From positions 2,604,001 through 2,668,000 of the forward strand of contig NZ_JAVDUV010000001.1 in NCBI RefSeq assembly GCF_031456545.1: a DNA stretch of 64,000 nucleotides, in the 5' to 3' direction. The notes below the pieces were generated by a model that ran no database searches, was not told the DNA's origin, and worked only from the letters and a program-made list of their open reading frames with translations. This DNA comes from Agromyces sp. 3263. Lineage in GTDB: Bacteria; Actinomycetota; Actinomycetes; Actinomycetales; Microbacteriaceae. A program made the position numbers and the translations under genes. How positions within the stretch are numbered: the stretch's first letter is position 1; every line of letters begins with the position of its first letter. Shown piece by piece: positions 55,523-64,000 of this stretch.

Positions 55523-55906
55523 ATGCCGTTGGCGAAGATCGAGGTCCGCGGCGCGTTCTCCGTCGAGGTCCGAGACGGGCTCATCGAGGCGGTGTACGAG
55601 GCGCAACGCGAGGCGCTCCGAGTGCCCGTCGACGACCGGCACATCCGGTATCTCGAGTACCCGGCGGAGCACTTCTCGGTCGCAGATCCCGGCGCCTCCA
55701 CGGTGCTCGTGGAGATCACGATCTTCCCCGGACGCTCGGCCGACGCGAAGCGATCGCTCTTCGCGTCGATCGCGCGGCGCTTCGCCGCCCTCGGCGTCTC
55801 GCCCGATGACCTGATCGTCGTCCTCAACGAGCCGCCGCTCGAGGACTGGGGCCTCCACGGCGTTCCCGCGACGGATGTGGACCTCGGCTTCGACCTCGAC
55901 GTCTGA
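55523..55906 (+). CDS. tautomerase family protein (Tautomerase_2-like)
   Basis: It is 127 residues with MPLAKIEVRGAFSVEVRDGL; Pro2, after Met removal, is the catalytic base of the 4-oxalocrotonate-tautomerase superfamily. The second half has the STVLVEITIFPGRSADAKRS segment and LIVVLNEPPLEDWGLHGVPA, typical of the longer fused-type family. A GAAAGGAG site precedes the ATG. A TAGCCT box at 55445-55450 may be its promoter. Substrate unknown. It is convergent with livF across a strong terminator. Confidence 0.8.
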   Translation: MPLAKIEVRGAFSVEVRDGLIEAVYEAQREALRVPVDDRHIRYLEYPAEHFSVADPGASTVLVEITIFPGRSADAKRSLFASIARRFAALGVSPDDLIVVLNEPPLEDWGLHGVPATDVDLGFDLDV

Positions 55907-55942
55907 GGGTCCTTCCGCCGCGCGGCGCAGCGCCCACGAACG

Positions 55943-55978
55943 ACGAAGGGGCGGATGCCGCAGCATCCGCCCCTTCGT
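55943..55978. terminator. bidirectional terminator between the tautomerase gene and livF
   Basis: ACGAAGGGGCGGATGC and GCATCCGCCCCTTCGT are exact complements (16 bp) around CGCA. It is in the 83-base gap between two convergent genes and uses the GGATGCCGC word in stem and loop. Confidence 0.85.
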
Positions 55979-55989
55979 GGAGTGGTGAC

Positions 55990-56757
55990 TCAGTCCTGCC
56001 CGAGCGTGCCCAGGTAGAGGCCGATGACCTTCGGGTCGTTCAGCAGGTCGCGGCCGGTGCCGGTGTAGGCGTCGTGGCCCTGGTCGAGCACGTAGCCGCG
56101 GTCGCAGATCTGCAGGCAGCGACGCGCGTTCTGCTCGACCATGATGGTCGTGACGCCCGCGCGGTTGATCTCCTTGACGCGCAGGAAGGCCTCGTCCTGG
56201 CGTACGGGGGAGAGGCCGGCCGACGGCTCGTCGAGGAGCATCACGTGCGGGCCCATCATCAGGGCACGCGACATGGCGACCATCTGCCGTTCACCGCCCG
56301 ACAGCGAGCCGGCGCGCTGGCCGAGTCGCTTGCCGAGCTCGGGGAAGATCTCCGTGACGAACTCGAGCCGCTCCTTGAGGCCCTTGGGCTTCTGGAACAT
56401 GCCCATCTCCAGGTTCTCCTGGATGGTGAGCGACGGGAACACGTTGTTCGTCTGCGGCACGAACCCGACGCCCTTGGCCACGAGCCTGTTCGCCTTGAGG
56501 TTGGTGATCTCCTCGCCGTTGAGCTTGATCGTGCCCTGGCGGACCTTCACGAGCCCGAAGATCGACTTGAGCAGCGTCGACTTGCCGGCGCCGTTCGGTC
56601 CGATGATGCCGATGAGCTCGCCCTGCCGGGCGACCAGGGAGCACGCGTTCAGGATGTTCACGCCGGGAAGGTAGCCGGCCGTGATGGCGTCGACCTCGAC
56701 GACGGTCTCGGCCACGGGGTCGAGGACCGCGCCGGCGGCGGGTTCACTGTTCGTCAT
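55990..56757 (-). CDS. livF: branched-chain amino-acid ABC transporter ATP-binding protein LivF
   Basis: It is 255 residues, the second of two ATPases. Walker A GPNGAGKS is in ELIGIIGPNGAGKSTLLKSI, the Q-loop is FVPQTNNVFPSLTIQENLEM, the signature is LSGGERQMVAMSRALM and Walker B is HVMLLDEPSAGLSP. It ends with DPKVIGLYLGTLGQD. It overlaps livG by 14 bases and is the last gene of the livH-livM-livG-livF operon. Confidence 0.93.
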   Translation of the reverse strand: MTNSEPAAGAVLDPVAETVVEVDAITAGYLPGVNILNACSLVARQGELIGIIGPNGAGKSTLLKSIFGLVKVRQGTIKLNGEEITNLKANRLVAKGVGFVPQTNNVFPSLTIQENLEMGMFQKPKGLKERLEFVTEIFPELGKRLGQRAGSLSGGERQMVAMSRALMMGPHVMLLDEPSAGLSPVRQDEAFLRVKEINRAGVTTIMVEQNARRCLQICDRGYVLDQGHDAYTGTGRDLLNDPKVIGLYLGTLGQD

Positions 56758-57661
56758 CGATGAGCTCCTTCAGTACGTCGACATGCTCCGCGTCGATGTC
56801 GATGCCGATGTCCGTGTCGTGGTGGGCGCCGAGGTAGGCGTCGATCACGGCCTGGTCCTGCATGACGGTGTGCGGGTCGCCCTCGGCCACGATCTTGCCC
56901 TCGGCCATCACGATCACCCAGTCGGCGATGTGCCGCACCATGTGCATGTCGTGCTCGACGAAGAGCACGGTCATGCCCTGGGACTTCAGGTCGAGGATGT
57001 GCTCGAGCAGCGATTGGGTGAGCGCCGGGTTGACGCCCGCCATCGGCTCGTCGAGCATCACGAGCGTGGGATCGCTCATGAGCGCCCGCGCCATCTCGAG
57101 GAGCTTGCGCTGGCCGCCCGAGAGGCTCGCCGCGTAGTCCTCCCGCTTGGTGTCGAGCTTGAACCGGGTGAGGAGCTCGACCGCCTTCTCCTCGATGTCG
57201 TCCTCCTGCTTGCGCCACAGGAACGGGAGCACCGAGCGGAAGAGGTTCTCGCCGCCCTGGCCCTTGGCCCCGAGCTTCATGTTGTCCATGACGGTGAGGA
57301 GGCCGAGCGCCTTGGTGAGCTGGAACGTGCGGATGAGGCCCATGCGCGCCACCCGGTAGGCGGGGACGTGCGCGAGCGAGCGGCCGTCGAACTCCCACGT
57401 GCCCTCGTCGGGCTTGTCGAAGCCCGTGAGCAGGTTGAAGAACGTGGTCTTGCCGGCGCCGTTGGGCCCGATGAGCGCGGTGATCGCGCCGCGCGGGATC
57501 TCGACGTGGCCCACGTCGACGGCCGTCAGGCCGCCGAAGGTGCGCTTGACGCCGTCGGCGATGAGGATCGGGTCGACCTTGCGGACACCCGGTCCGGCCT
57601 CGCCGACGTGGAGGCCGGTGGTCTTCACCGGCTTGGACGTGGGAGTGACATCACTTGACAA
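56744..57661 (-). CDS. livG: branched-chain amino-acid ABC transporter ATP-binding protein LivG
   Basis: It is 305 residues. Walker A is GPNGAGKT (65-72), the signature is LSGGQRKLLEMARALM, Walker B is TLVMLDEPMAGVNP, and the H-loop is VLFVEHDMHMVRHIADWVIV. It has about 30 extra N-terminal residues before the ATPase core (SSDVTPTSKPVKTTGLHVGE) and a C-terminal acidic tail. The start is a TTG at 57661, seven bases after AAGGAG; it overlaps the end of livM by 11 bases. A GTG 11 codons in is the alternative. Confidence 0.9.
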   Translation of the reverse strand: MSSDVTPTSKPVKTTGLHVGEAGPGVRKVDPILIADGVKRTFGGLTAVDVGHVEIPRGAITALIGPNGAGKTTFFNLLTGFDKPDEGTWEFDGRSLAHVPAYRVARMGLIRTFQLTKALGLLTVMDNMKLGAKGQGGENLFRSVLPFLWRKQEDDIEEKAVELLTRFKLDTKREDYAASLSGGQRKLLEMARALMSDPTLVMLDEPMAGVNPALTQSLLEHILDLKSQGMTVLFVEHDMHMVRHIADWVIVMAEGKIVAEGDPHTVMQDQAVIDAYLGAHHDTDIGIDIDAEHVDVLKELIDDEQ

Positions 57662-58634
57662 AGGCCAGCTCCTTCTTGTTTCCGAAGATGCCCTGAGGCC
57701 TGAAGACCACGATCAGCATGATCGCGATGCCGACGAGGATGAACCGGAGCTGCCCGGCCTGCACCTGCGTCATGAACGGGAACCAGCCCGCCTCCACCGC
57801 CCGGGCCATGAAGCCCGAGAAGAAGGAGAGCAGCACCCAGAAGATCATCGAGCCGACGATCGGCCCGAGGATCGTGGCGGCCCCGCCGAGGAGCAGGATC
57901 GCGTAGATGAAGAACGTGAGCGACGTCTGGTAGTTCGCCGGCACGACCGCGCGCGGCAGGACGAAGACCATGCCCGCCAGGGTGCCGTAGACGCCACCGA
58001 GGATGAGGCTCTGCATCTTGTAGGAGTAGACGTTCTTGCCGAGCGCGCGCACGGCGTCCTCGTCCTCGCGGATGCCCTTGATGACGCGACCCCACGGGCT
58101 GCGGATGATCAGCCAGGTGAGCAGCGCGAACACGATCACGAGCGTCCACCCCACGATCCGGATCCACCAGTCGTACGCGTTGTACGTGAATGGACCGAAG
58201 CCGTAGGTGCCCGGGGGGATCGGGTTCAGGTCGGCGAAGCCGCCCTTGTAGCCCTGCAGGCCGCTCGCCGAGCCGGTGAGCGAGTCGAACGTGTTCGTCG
58301 TGAAGATGAGCCGCAGGATCTCGGCCGCCGCGATCGTGACGATCGCGAGGTAGTCGGCGCGGAGCCGAAGGGTCGGGATGCCGAGGATCAGCGCGAAGAT
58401 CACGGATGCCCCGACGCCGACGAGCACGGACGCCCACACGGGGAATCCGAACGACAGCGTCGAGATGGCGAACCCGTAGGCACCGAGGGCCATGAAGCCC
58501 GCCTGACCGAAGTTCAGGAGGCCCGTGTACCCGAAGTGGATCGCCAGGCCGAGGGCGGCGAGGGCGTAGGCGGCGGTCGTGGGGCTGATGAGCTCCTGCG
58601 CCGCGTTGGAGAAGATCGCAATCCAGTCGATCAT
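57651..58634 (-). CDS. livM: branched-chain amino-acid ABC transporter permease LivM
   Basis: It is 327 residues with nine or so hydrophobic helices. Family features are GYTGLLNFGQAGFMALGAYG near the N-terminus, TLRLRADYLAIVTIAAAEIL, SPWGRVIKGIREDEDAVRAL (the ATPase-contact loop) and the ending FRPQGIFGNKKELAFVK. It follows livH by 12 bases with GGAGG in the spacer. Confidence 0.93.
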   Translation of the reverse strand: MIDWIAIFSNAAQELISPTTAAYALAALGLAIHFGYTGLLNFGQAGFMALGAYGFAISTLSFGFPVWASVLVGVGASVIFALILGIPTLRLRADYLAIVTIAAAEILRLIFTTNTFDSLTGSASGLQGYKGGFADLNPIPPGTYGFGPFTYNAYDWWIRIVGWTLVIVFALLTWLIIRSPWGRVIKGIREDEDAVRALGKNVYSYKMQSLILGGVYGTLAGMVFVLPRAVVPANYQTSLTFFIYAILLLGGAATILGPIVGSMIFWVLLSFFSGFMARAVEAGWFPFMTQVQAGQLRFILVGIAIMLIVVFRPQGIFGNKKELAFVK

Positions 58635-58646
58635 GGTCGGTCCTCC

Positions 58647-59972
58647 TTAGCCGATTCTCTCGCGGCGACCGAGGATCCCCTGCGGTCGGAACAGCAGCAC
58701 GAGGATCAGCACGATCAGTGCGCCCACGTACTTCATGTCGGAAGGCAGCCACAGCGTCGACAGCTCGATGAAGAGGCCGACGATGATCGACCCGACGAGC
58801 GCGCCGAACGCGGTGCCCAGGCCACCGAGGGTGACCGCGGCGAACACGAGCAGCAGGATCTGGAAGCCCATGTCCCAGCTGACGCCGGGCCGGAAGTAGG
58901 CCCACAGGATGCCGGAGAGGCCCGCCAGCGCGCCGCCCGCGATCCACACGATGCGGATGACCCGGTCGACGTCGATGCCGCTCGCCGCGGCGAGGCTCGG
59001 GTTGTCGGAGACCGCCCGTGTCGCCTTGCCGATGCGCGTGCGCAGCAGGAAGAACGCGAAGGCCAGCAGCACCACGATCGAGGTCGCCATGCTCGCGACG
59101 TCGATCCACGACAGCGTCACCGGTCCGAGGTGGATGTCGGACGGGATGGTCGCACCGGGCAACTGCCTCGTCGCTCCGCCGTAGAAGAACTGGTAGGTGT
59201 ACCGCAGCGCGAGCGAGAGGCCGATGCTCACGATCATGAGCGGGATGAGGCCCACCCCGCGCCGCCGGAGCGGTTTCCAGATCGTGGCGTCGAGCGTCCA
59301 GCCGAGCGCGGCGCTCAGCACGATGGCGATGATGATGGCAAGCCAGATCGGGAGCGCCAGGTCGACGCCGAAGGTGAGCACCATGAGGCCGCCGAACGTG
59401 ATCATCTCCGCGTGCGCGAAGTTCGAGAGGCCGGTGGTGCCGAAGATCAGCGACAGGCCGATCGCCGCGAGCGCCAGGAGGAGCCCGAAGTTCAGGCCGT
59501 TGATCACGCGGATCAGCACCTGGGCGCCGAGGTCGGTCGTGGTGCGCTGGCCTTCGCCGAGGAAGAAGTTCACCGCCTTCAGCTTCGTGAGCCCGAACTC
59601 GGCGGTGACCGTGTTCTGGCCCGCCTTGACGACGACGCCCTTGGGCAGGGTCTCCTCGTCGAGGGTCAGCTTGTACTCGCCCTTCTCGGGCACGCCGAGG
59701 CGCCACTTGCCGTCGGCGTCGGTCTTCGTCTCAGCGTCGTAGCCGTTGCCTTCGACGCTGATCTGCACGCCGCGCAGCGGCTTGTCGTCGAACGTGACGT
59801 TGCCCACGAAGAAGTACTCGAACTCCTCGGCTTCCGTCGTCGCCGCACTCCCGGCCTCCGCCATCGCAGGGGACGCTGCGATGCCGGACAGAGTGAGTGC
59901 GGAAAGAAGGATTCCGAGGAGGATGAGCCACCTCCCGCGTGAACGTCGTGCGACTGTTTGCGTGGGTTCCAC
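58647..59972 (-). CDS. livH: LivH-type permease fused to an exported beta-sandwich domain
   Basis: It is 441 residues, against about 290-310 for LivH. Residues 14-38 form a signal peptide or first helix (WLILLGILLSALTLSGIAA, then PAMAEA). Residues 52-127 form a carboxypeptidase-regulatory-like/SpaA-type domain: FFVGNVTFDDKPLRGVQISV, DAETKTDADGKWRLGVPEKG, VVVKAGQNTVTAEFG. From 150 on it is LivH: VINGLNFGLLLALAAIGLSL, FGTTGLSNFAHAEMITFGGL, RTRIGKATRAVSDNPSLAAA and FRPQGILGRRERI. GTG 59972 follows GGAGGTGCA, which decides the start. The domain would sit outside the membrane, perhaps receiving the binding protein. Confidence 0.88.
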   Translation of the reverse strand: MEPTQTVARRSRGRWLILLGILLSALTLSGIAASPAMAEAGSAATTEAEEFEYFFVGNVTFDDKPLRGVQISVEGNGYDAETKTDADGKWRLGVPEKGEYKLTLDEETLPKGVVVKAGQNTVTAEFGLTKLKAVNFFLGEGQRTTTDLGAQVLIRVINGLNFGLLLALAAIGLSLIFGTTGLSNFAHAEMITFGGLMVLTFGVDLALPIWLAIIIAIVLSAALGWTLDATIWKPLRRRGVGLIPLMIVSIGLSLALRYTYQFFYGGATRQLPGATIPSDIHLGPVTLSWIDVASMATSIVVLLAFAFFLLRTRIGKATRAVSDNPSLAAASGIDVDRVIRIVWIAGGALAGLSGILWAYFRPGVSWDMGFQILLLVFAAVTLGGLGTAFGALVGSIIVGLFIELSTLWLPSDMKYVGALIVLILVLLFRPQGILGRRERIG

Positions 59973-61710
<1,738 letters not shown>

Positions 61711-61713
61711 CGG

Positions 61714-62868
61714 TCAGCGCCGGGCCTCGGCGAGCCGCTGCACCGCCTCGTCGAGCACCTCGGGCGTGCACGCGAAGTTGAGGCGGGCATACCCGCGACC
61801 GGCGACGGCACCGAACATCGGTCCGTTCGCGAGAGCGACCCGGGCGTGCTCGAGCGCGTACGCGGCCGGGTCGTCGCCCCAGCCGAGCGCCGTGAGGTCG
61901 AGCCAGGCGAGGTACGTGGCGTCCGGCATCCGGTAGCGCACGCCGGGCAGCTCGTCGGCGACGAGGTCGGCGAGCAGCCTGCGGTTGTCGTCGAGGCTCG
62001 CGAGCACCCCGTCCAGCCACGGCCCGCCCTCGCGGAATGCCGCGATCGTCGCGATCGCGCCGAACTGGCTCGTGCGCCACTCCACTTCGTACGGCAGCGA
62101 ACCCCGCACGCGGTCGCCCCGCTCGCTCGCCGTGACGATGAGTGCAGTCTTGAGGCCGGCGAGGTTGAAGGCCTTCGTGGCGGCGGTGACCGCGATCCCG
62201 TGCTCGCGGGCGGCATCCGACACCGTGAGGAACGGCGTGTAGGGCGTGCCCGGCTGGGCGAGCGGACCATGCACCTCGTCGGACACGATGGTCGCGTCGT
62301 GGTGGGCGGCGATCTCGGCCAGTGCGGCCAGCTCGGCGGCATCCGGAATCGTGCCCGTCGGATTGTGCGGATTGCAGAGCAGCATCGCCCGCGCGCCGGC
62401 CGCGAACGCCGCGTCGATCCCGTCGAGGTCGAGCGACCAGCCCTCGTCGATGCCGCCGAGGAGCGGCACCTCGACCACGGCGGCCCCGGCTTCGGGCAGC
62501 AGGTCGAAGAACGGGTGGTAGACCGGCGGCGTGATGATGACGCCGTCGCCGGGTCGCGTGACGCGGCGGAGCACCTCGACGTTGCCGAGGCTCACGTCGG
62601 CGGTGCAGGTCACGCGGGCGGGGTCGACGTCCCAGCCGAGCCGTGCGGCGGCGAAGCCCTGGAAGGCCTCGGCGACGGGGCGACTGCTCGCGACGTACCC
62701 CGTGTCCGACCGATCGACGGCGGCGTGCAGGGCCCTGGCGATCGGCTCGGCGAGCGGGTAGTCCATCTCGGCGACCGGCAGCGGCAGCACGTCGTCGGGG
62801 TAGGAGCGCCACTTCGCGCTCGTGCGGGTGCGAAGGACATCGAGGGGTTCGGCGGCGACGCGTTGCAT
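61714..62868 (-). CDS. PLP-dependent aminotransferase / cystathionine beta-lyase (MalY/PatB type)
   Basis: It is 384 residues, fold-type I PLP. Family motifs are WRSYPDDVLPLPVAEMDYPL at the start, LLCNPHNPTGTI, VSDEVHGPLAQPG with Asp197, and the PLP lysine Lys232 in AATKAFNLAGLKTALIV. The NPHNPTG and DEVH patterns and the MDYPL motif are those of MalY/PatB C-S lyases rather than plain aspartate aminotransferases; C-S lyase activity is likely. ATG 62868 is chosen because the relatives start here and CAAGCT, a -10-like box, lies six bases upstream; an extension to 62979 would be Arg/Gly-rich and unconserved. Confidence 0.82.
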   Translation of the reverse strand: MQRVAAEPLDVLRTRTSAKWRSYPDDVLPLPVAEMDYPLAEPIARALHAAVDRSDTGYVASSRPVAEAFQGFAAARLGWDVDPARVTCTADVSLGNVEVLRRVTRPGDGVIITPPVYHPFFDLLPEAGAAVVEVPLLGGIDEGWSLDLDGIDAAFAAGARAMLLCNPHNPTGTIPDAAELAALAEIAAHHDATIVSDEVHGPLAQPGTPYTPFLTVSDAAREHGIAVTAATKAFNLAGLKTALIVTASERGDRVRGSLPYEVEWRTSQFGAIATIAAFREGGPWLDGVLASLDDNRRLLADLVADELPGVRYRMPDATYLAWLDLTALGWGDDPAAYALEHARVALANGPMFGAVAGRGYARLNFACTPEVLDEAVQRLAEARR

Positions 62869-62922
62869 GCGTCCAGCTTGCCGCACGACACGGGCGAGGT
62901 GGCGACGGATGCCGCGTGGCGA

Positions 62923-62928
62923 TAGTCT
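62923..62928 (+). promoter_or_regulatory. putative -10 box (TAGTCT) for the ABC-F gene
   Basis: TAGTCT is 55 bases before ATG 62984. No strong Shine-Dalgarno sequence precedes the start. Confidence 0.35.
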
Positions 62929-62983
62929 GATCGGCTGCCCTCGGGCGCCGTGGCGGATGCCGCGAACCGAACGGATCACTCAC

Positions 62984-64000
62984 ATGGGCTTCATCGACGT
63001 CAACGGCGTCTCCTTCTCGCTGCCCGACGGCCGGCCGCTCCTTGCCGACCTCGCCTTCCGCGTCACCGAGGGGCGCACGACCGCGCTCATCGGGGCCAAC
63101 GGCGCGGGCAAGTCGACCCTGCTGCGCATCATCCGCGGTGAACTGCGACCCGACGAGGGCAGCGTGCAGGTCGACGGCGGCCTCGGCGTGATGGACCAGT
63201 TCGTCGGCACCGGCCGGACGGCGCCGGGCGCCGCGCACACGGTCGCGGGGCTGCTCGTCTCGGTGGCCCCGAAGCGGGTGCGCGACGCGGCGCTCGAGCT
63301 CGAGGCATCCGAGGACGCCCTCATCGAACGTGACGACACCGCCGCGCAGATGCGTTACGCCACCGCGCTCGCCGAGTACGCGGAGGCCGGCGGGTACGAG
63401 CAGGAGGTCGTGTGGGACCACTGCACGAGCGCCGCACTCGGCCTGCCGTTCGAGCGGGCGAAGTGGCGCGACCTCTCGACCCTGTCGGGCGGGGAGCAGA
63501 AGCGTCTCGCCCTGGAGGCGCTGCTGCGCGGGCCGGAGCGGGTGCTGCTGCTCGACGAGCCCGACAACTCGCTCGACGTGCCCGGCAAGCGCTGGCTCGA
63601 GGGCGAGCTGCGCGCGACGCAGAAGACGGTGCTGCTCGTCTCGCACGACCGGGAGCTGCTGGCCCGCGCCGCCGACCGCATCGTGACGCTCGAGCTCGGC
63701 GCGGCGGGCAACACCGCGTGGGTGCACGGCGGGAGCTTCGAGGGGTACCACCGCGCCCGTGAGGAGCGCTTCGAACGGCTCGACGAGCTGCGACGACGGT
63801 GGGACGAGCAGCACGCGGCGCTGAGGCAGCTCGTGGCGACGCTCAAGGTGAAGGCGACGTACAACGACGGGATGGCGTCGCGGTACCAGGCTGCCGTGAC
63901 CCGCCTGCGGAAGTTCGAGGAGGCCGGGCCGCCCGAGGAGCGGCCGCCGGCGCACGAGGTGTCGATGCGGCTGCGGGGCGCCCGCACCGGCAAGCGGGCC
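62984..64000 (+). CDS. ABC-F family ATPase, N-terminal part
   Basis: 339 residues are visible and the gene runs off the right edge. The first ATPase domain has Walker A GANGAGKS, signature LSGGEQKRLALEALLRG and Walker B VLLLDEPDNSLDVPGKRWLE, then SHDRELLARAADRIV. A basic, Arg/Glu-rich linker follows (RFERLDELRRRWDEQHAALR), as in ribosome-associated ABC-F proteins that lack transmembrane domains. The usual DEPTNHLD is DEPDNSLD here, a variant that marks a distinct subgroup. Roles in the family include translation quality control and antibiotic resistance; which applies cannot be told. Confidence 0.85.
   Translation, partial: MGFIDVNGVSFSLPDGRPLLADLAFRVTEGRTTALIGANGAGKSTLLRIIRGELRPDEGSVQVDGGLGVMDQFVGTGRTAPGAAHTVAGLLVSVAPKRVRDAALELEASEDALIERDDTAAQMRYATALAEYAEAGGYEQEVVWDHCTSAALGLPFERAKWRDLSTLSGGEQKRLALEALLRGPERVLLLDEPDNSLDVPGKRWLEGELRATQKTVLLVSHDRELLARAADRIVTLELGAAGNTAWVHGGSFEGYHRAREERFERLDELRRRWDEQHAALRQLVATLKVKATYNDGMASRYQAAVTRLRKFEEAGPPEERPPAHEVSMRLRGARTGKRA

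Noticed and set aside
62869..62979. Aminotransferase start at 62979
   Set aside because: The added 37 residues are Arg/Gly-rich and would place the start beyond the apparent promoter of the divergent gene.

Overview
The window is high-GC (roughly 70 percent G+C by eye) DNA from a Gram-positive actinobacterium. It lacks a zinc-type S14 gene in the spc operon and an S4 gene in the alpha operon. It uses many leaderless genes, carries CIRCE heat-shock operators, and is saturated with the word GGATGCCGC/GCGGCATCC. Together these suggest the family Microbacteriaceae (Agromyces or a close relative); the genus is inference. About two thirds of the window is the main translation/ribosomal-protein chromosomal block. 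No tRNA, rRNA, CRISPR array, IS element or phage gene was recognised.

Layout. (1) 1-5302: the right end of a type VII (ESX/WXG100-like) secretion-associated cluster, with a WXG100-type end, a second small helical protein, a 448-residue coiled-coil/membrane protein and three tightly coupled unknowns, followed by two small leaderless genes. (2) 5358-10045: the str operon rpsL-rpsG-fusA-tuf with promoter and terminator. (3) 10143-11840: an unusually short acyltransferase-3 protein convergent with an OsmC-like peroxidase. (4) 11945-24892: the S10 and spc operons run together (rpsJ to rplO, then secY-adk-map), with a long structured leader. (5) 24893-35140: a 10-kb non-ribosomal segment between map and infA. 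It holds a PRD-type regulator, an orphan EIIB, HPr, Enzyme I, the mannitol transporter (mtlA, mtlF) and mannitol-1-phosphate dehydrogenase, then a wall-anchored adhesin-like protein. (6) 35162-40548: the alpha-type block infA-rpmJ-rpsM-rpsK-rpoA-rplQ, then truA and rplM-rpsI. (7) 40570-49138: cell-wall precursor and tRNA-modification genes glmM, coaA (opposite strand), glmS-acpS-alr-tsaE-tsaB-rimI-tsaD. (8) 49284-53843: three tandem small proline-rich membrane proteins, a THUMP-like methyltransferase, groES under two CIRCE operators, and a RarD-type permease. (9) 54016-59972: a branched-chain amino-acid ABC system, with the binding protein facing the livH-livM-livG-livF operon across a tautomerase gene. 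(10) 60208-64000: guaB, a MalY/PatB-type aminotransferase and the start of an ABC-F ATPase.

How the genes work together. The ribosomal genes plus fusA, tuf, infA and rpoA form the growth-rate-controlled translation/transcription core; secY, map and adk add export, N-terminal processing and nucleotide balance. EI (ptsI), HPr (ptsH), MtlA and MtlF form a complete phosphorelay that imports mannitol as mannitol-1-phosphate, which MtlD oxidises to fructose-6-phosphate; the PRD protein is the likely activator. GlmM and GlmS make UDP-GlcNAc precursors and Alr makes D-alanine. TsaE, TsaB and TsaD belong to the t6A37 tRNA modification pathway.

Most notable signals: a near-perfect three-way-junction RNA candidate in front of rpoA; a strongly over-represented 9-mer that appears in coding and non-coding DNA; a LivH permease fused to an exported beta-sandwich domain; a consistent leaderless-promoter architecture; and paired CIRCE elements that interlock with the groES promoter.
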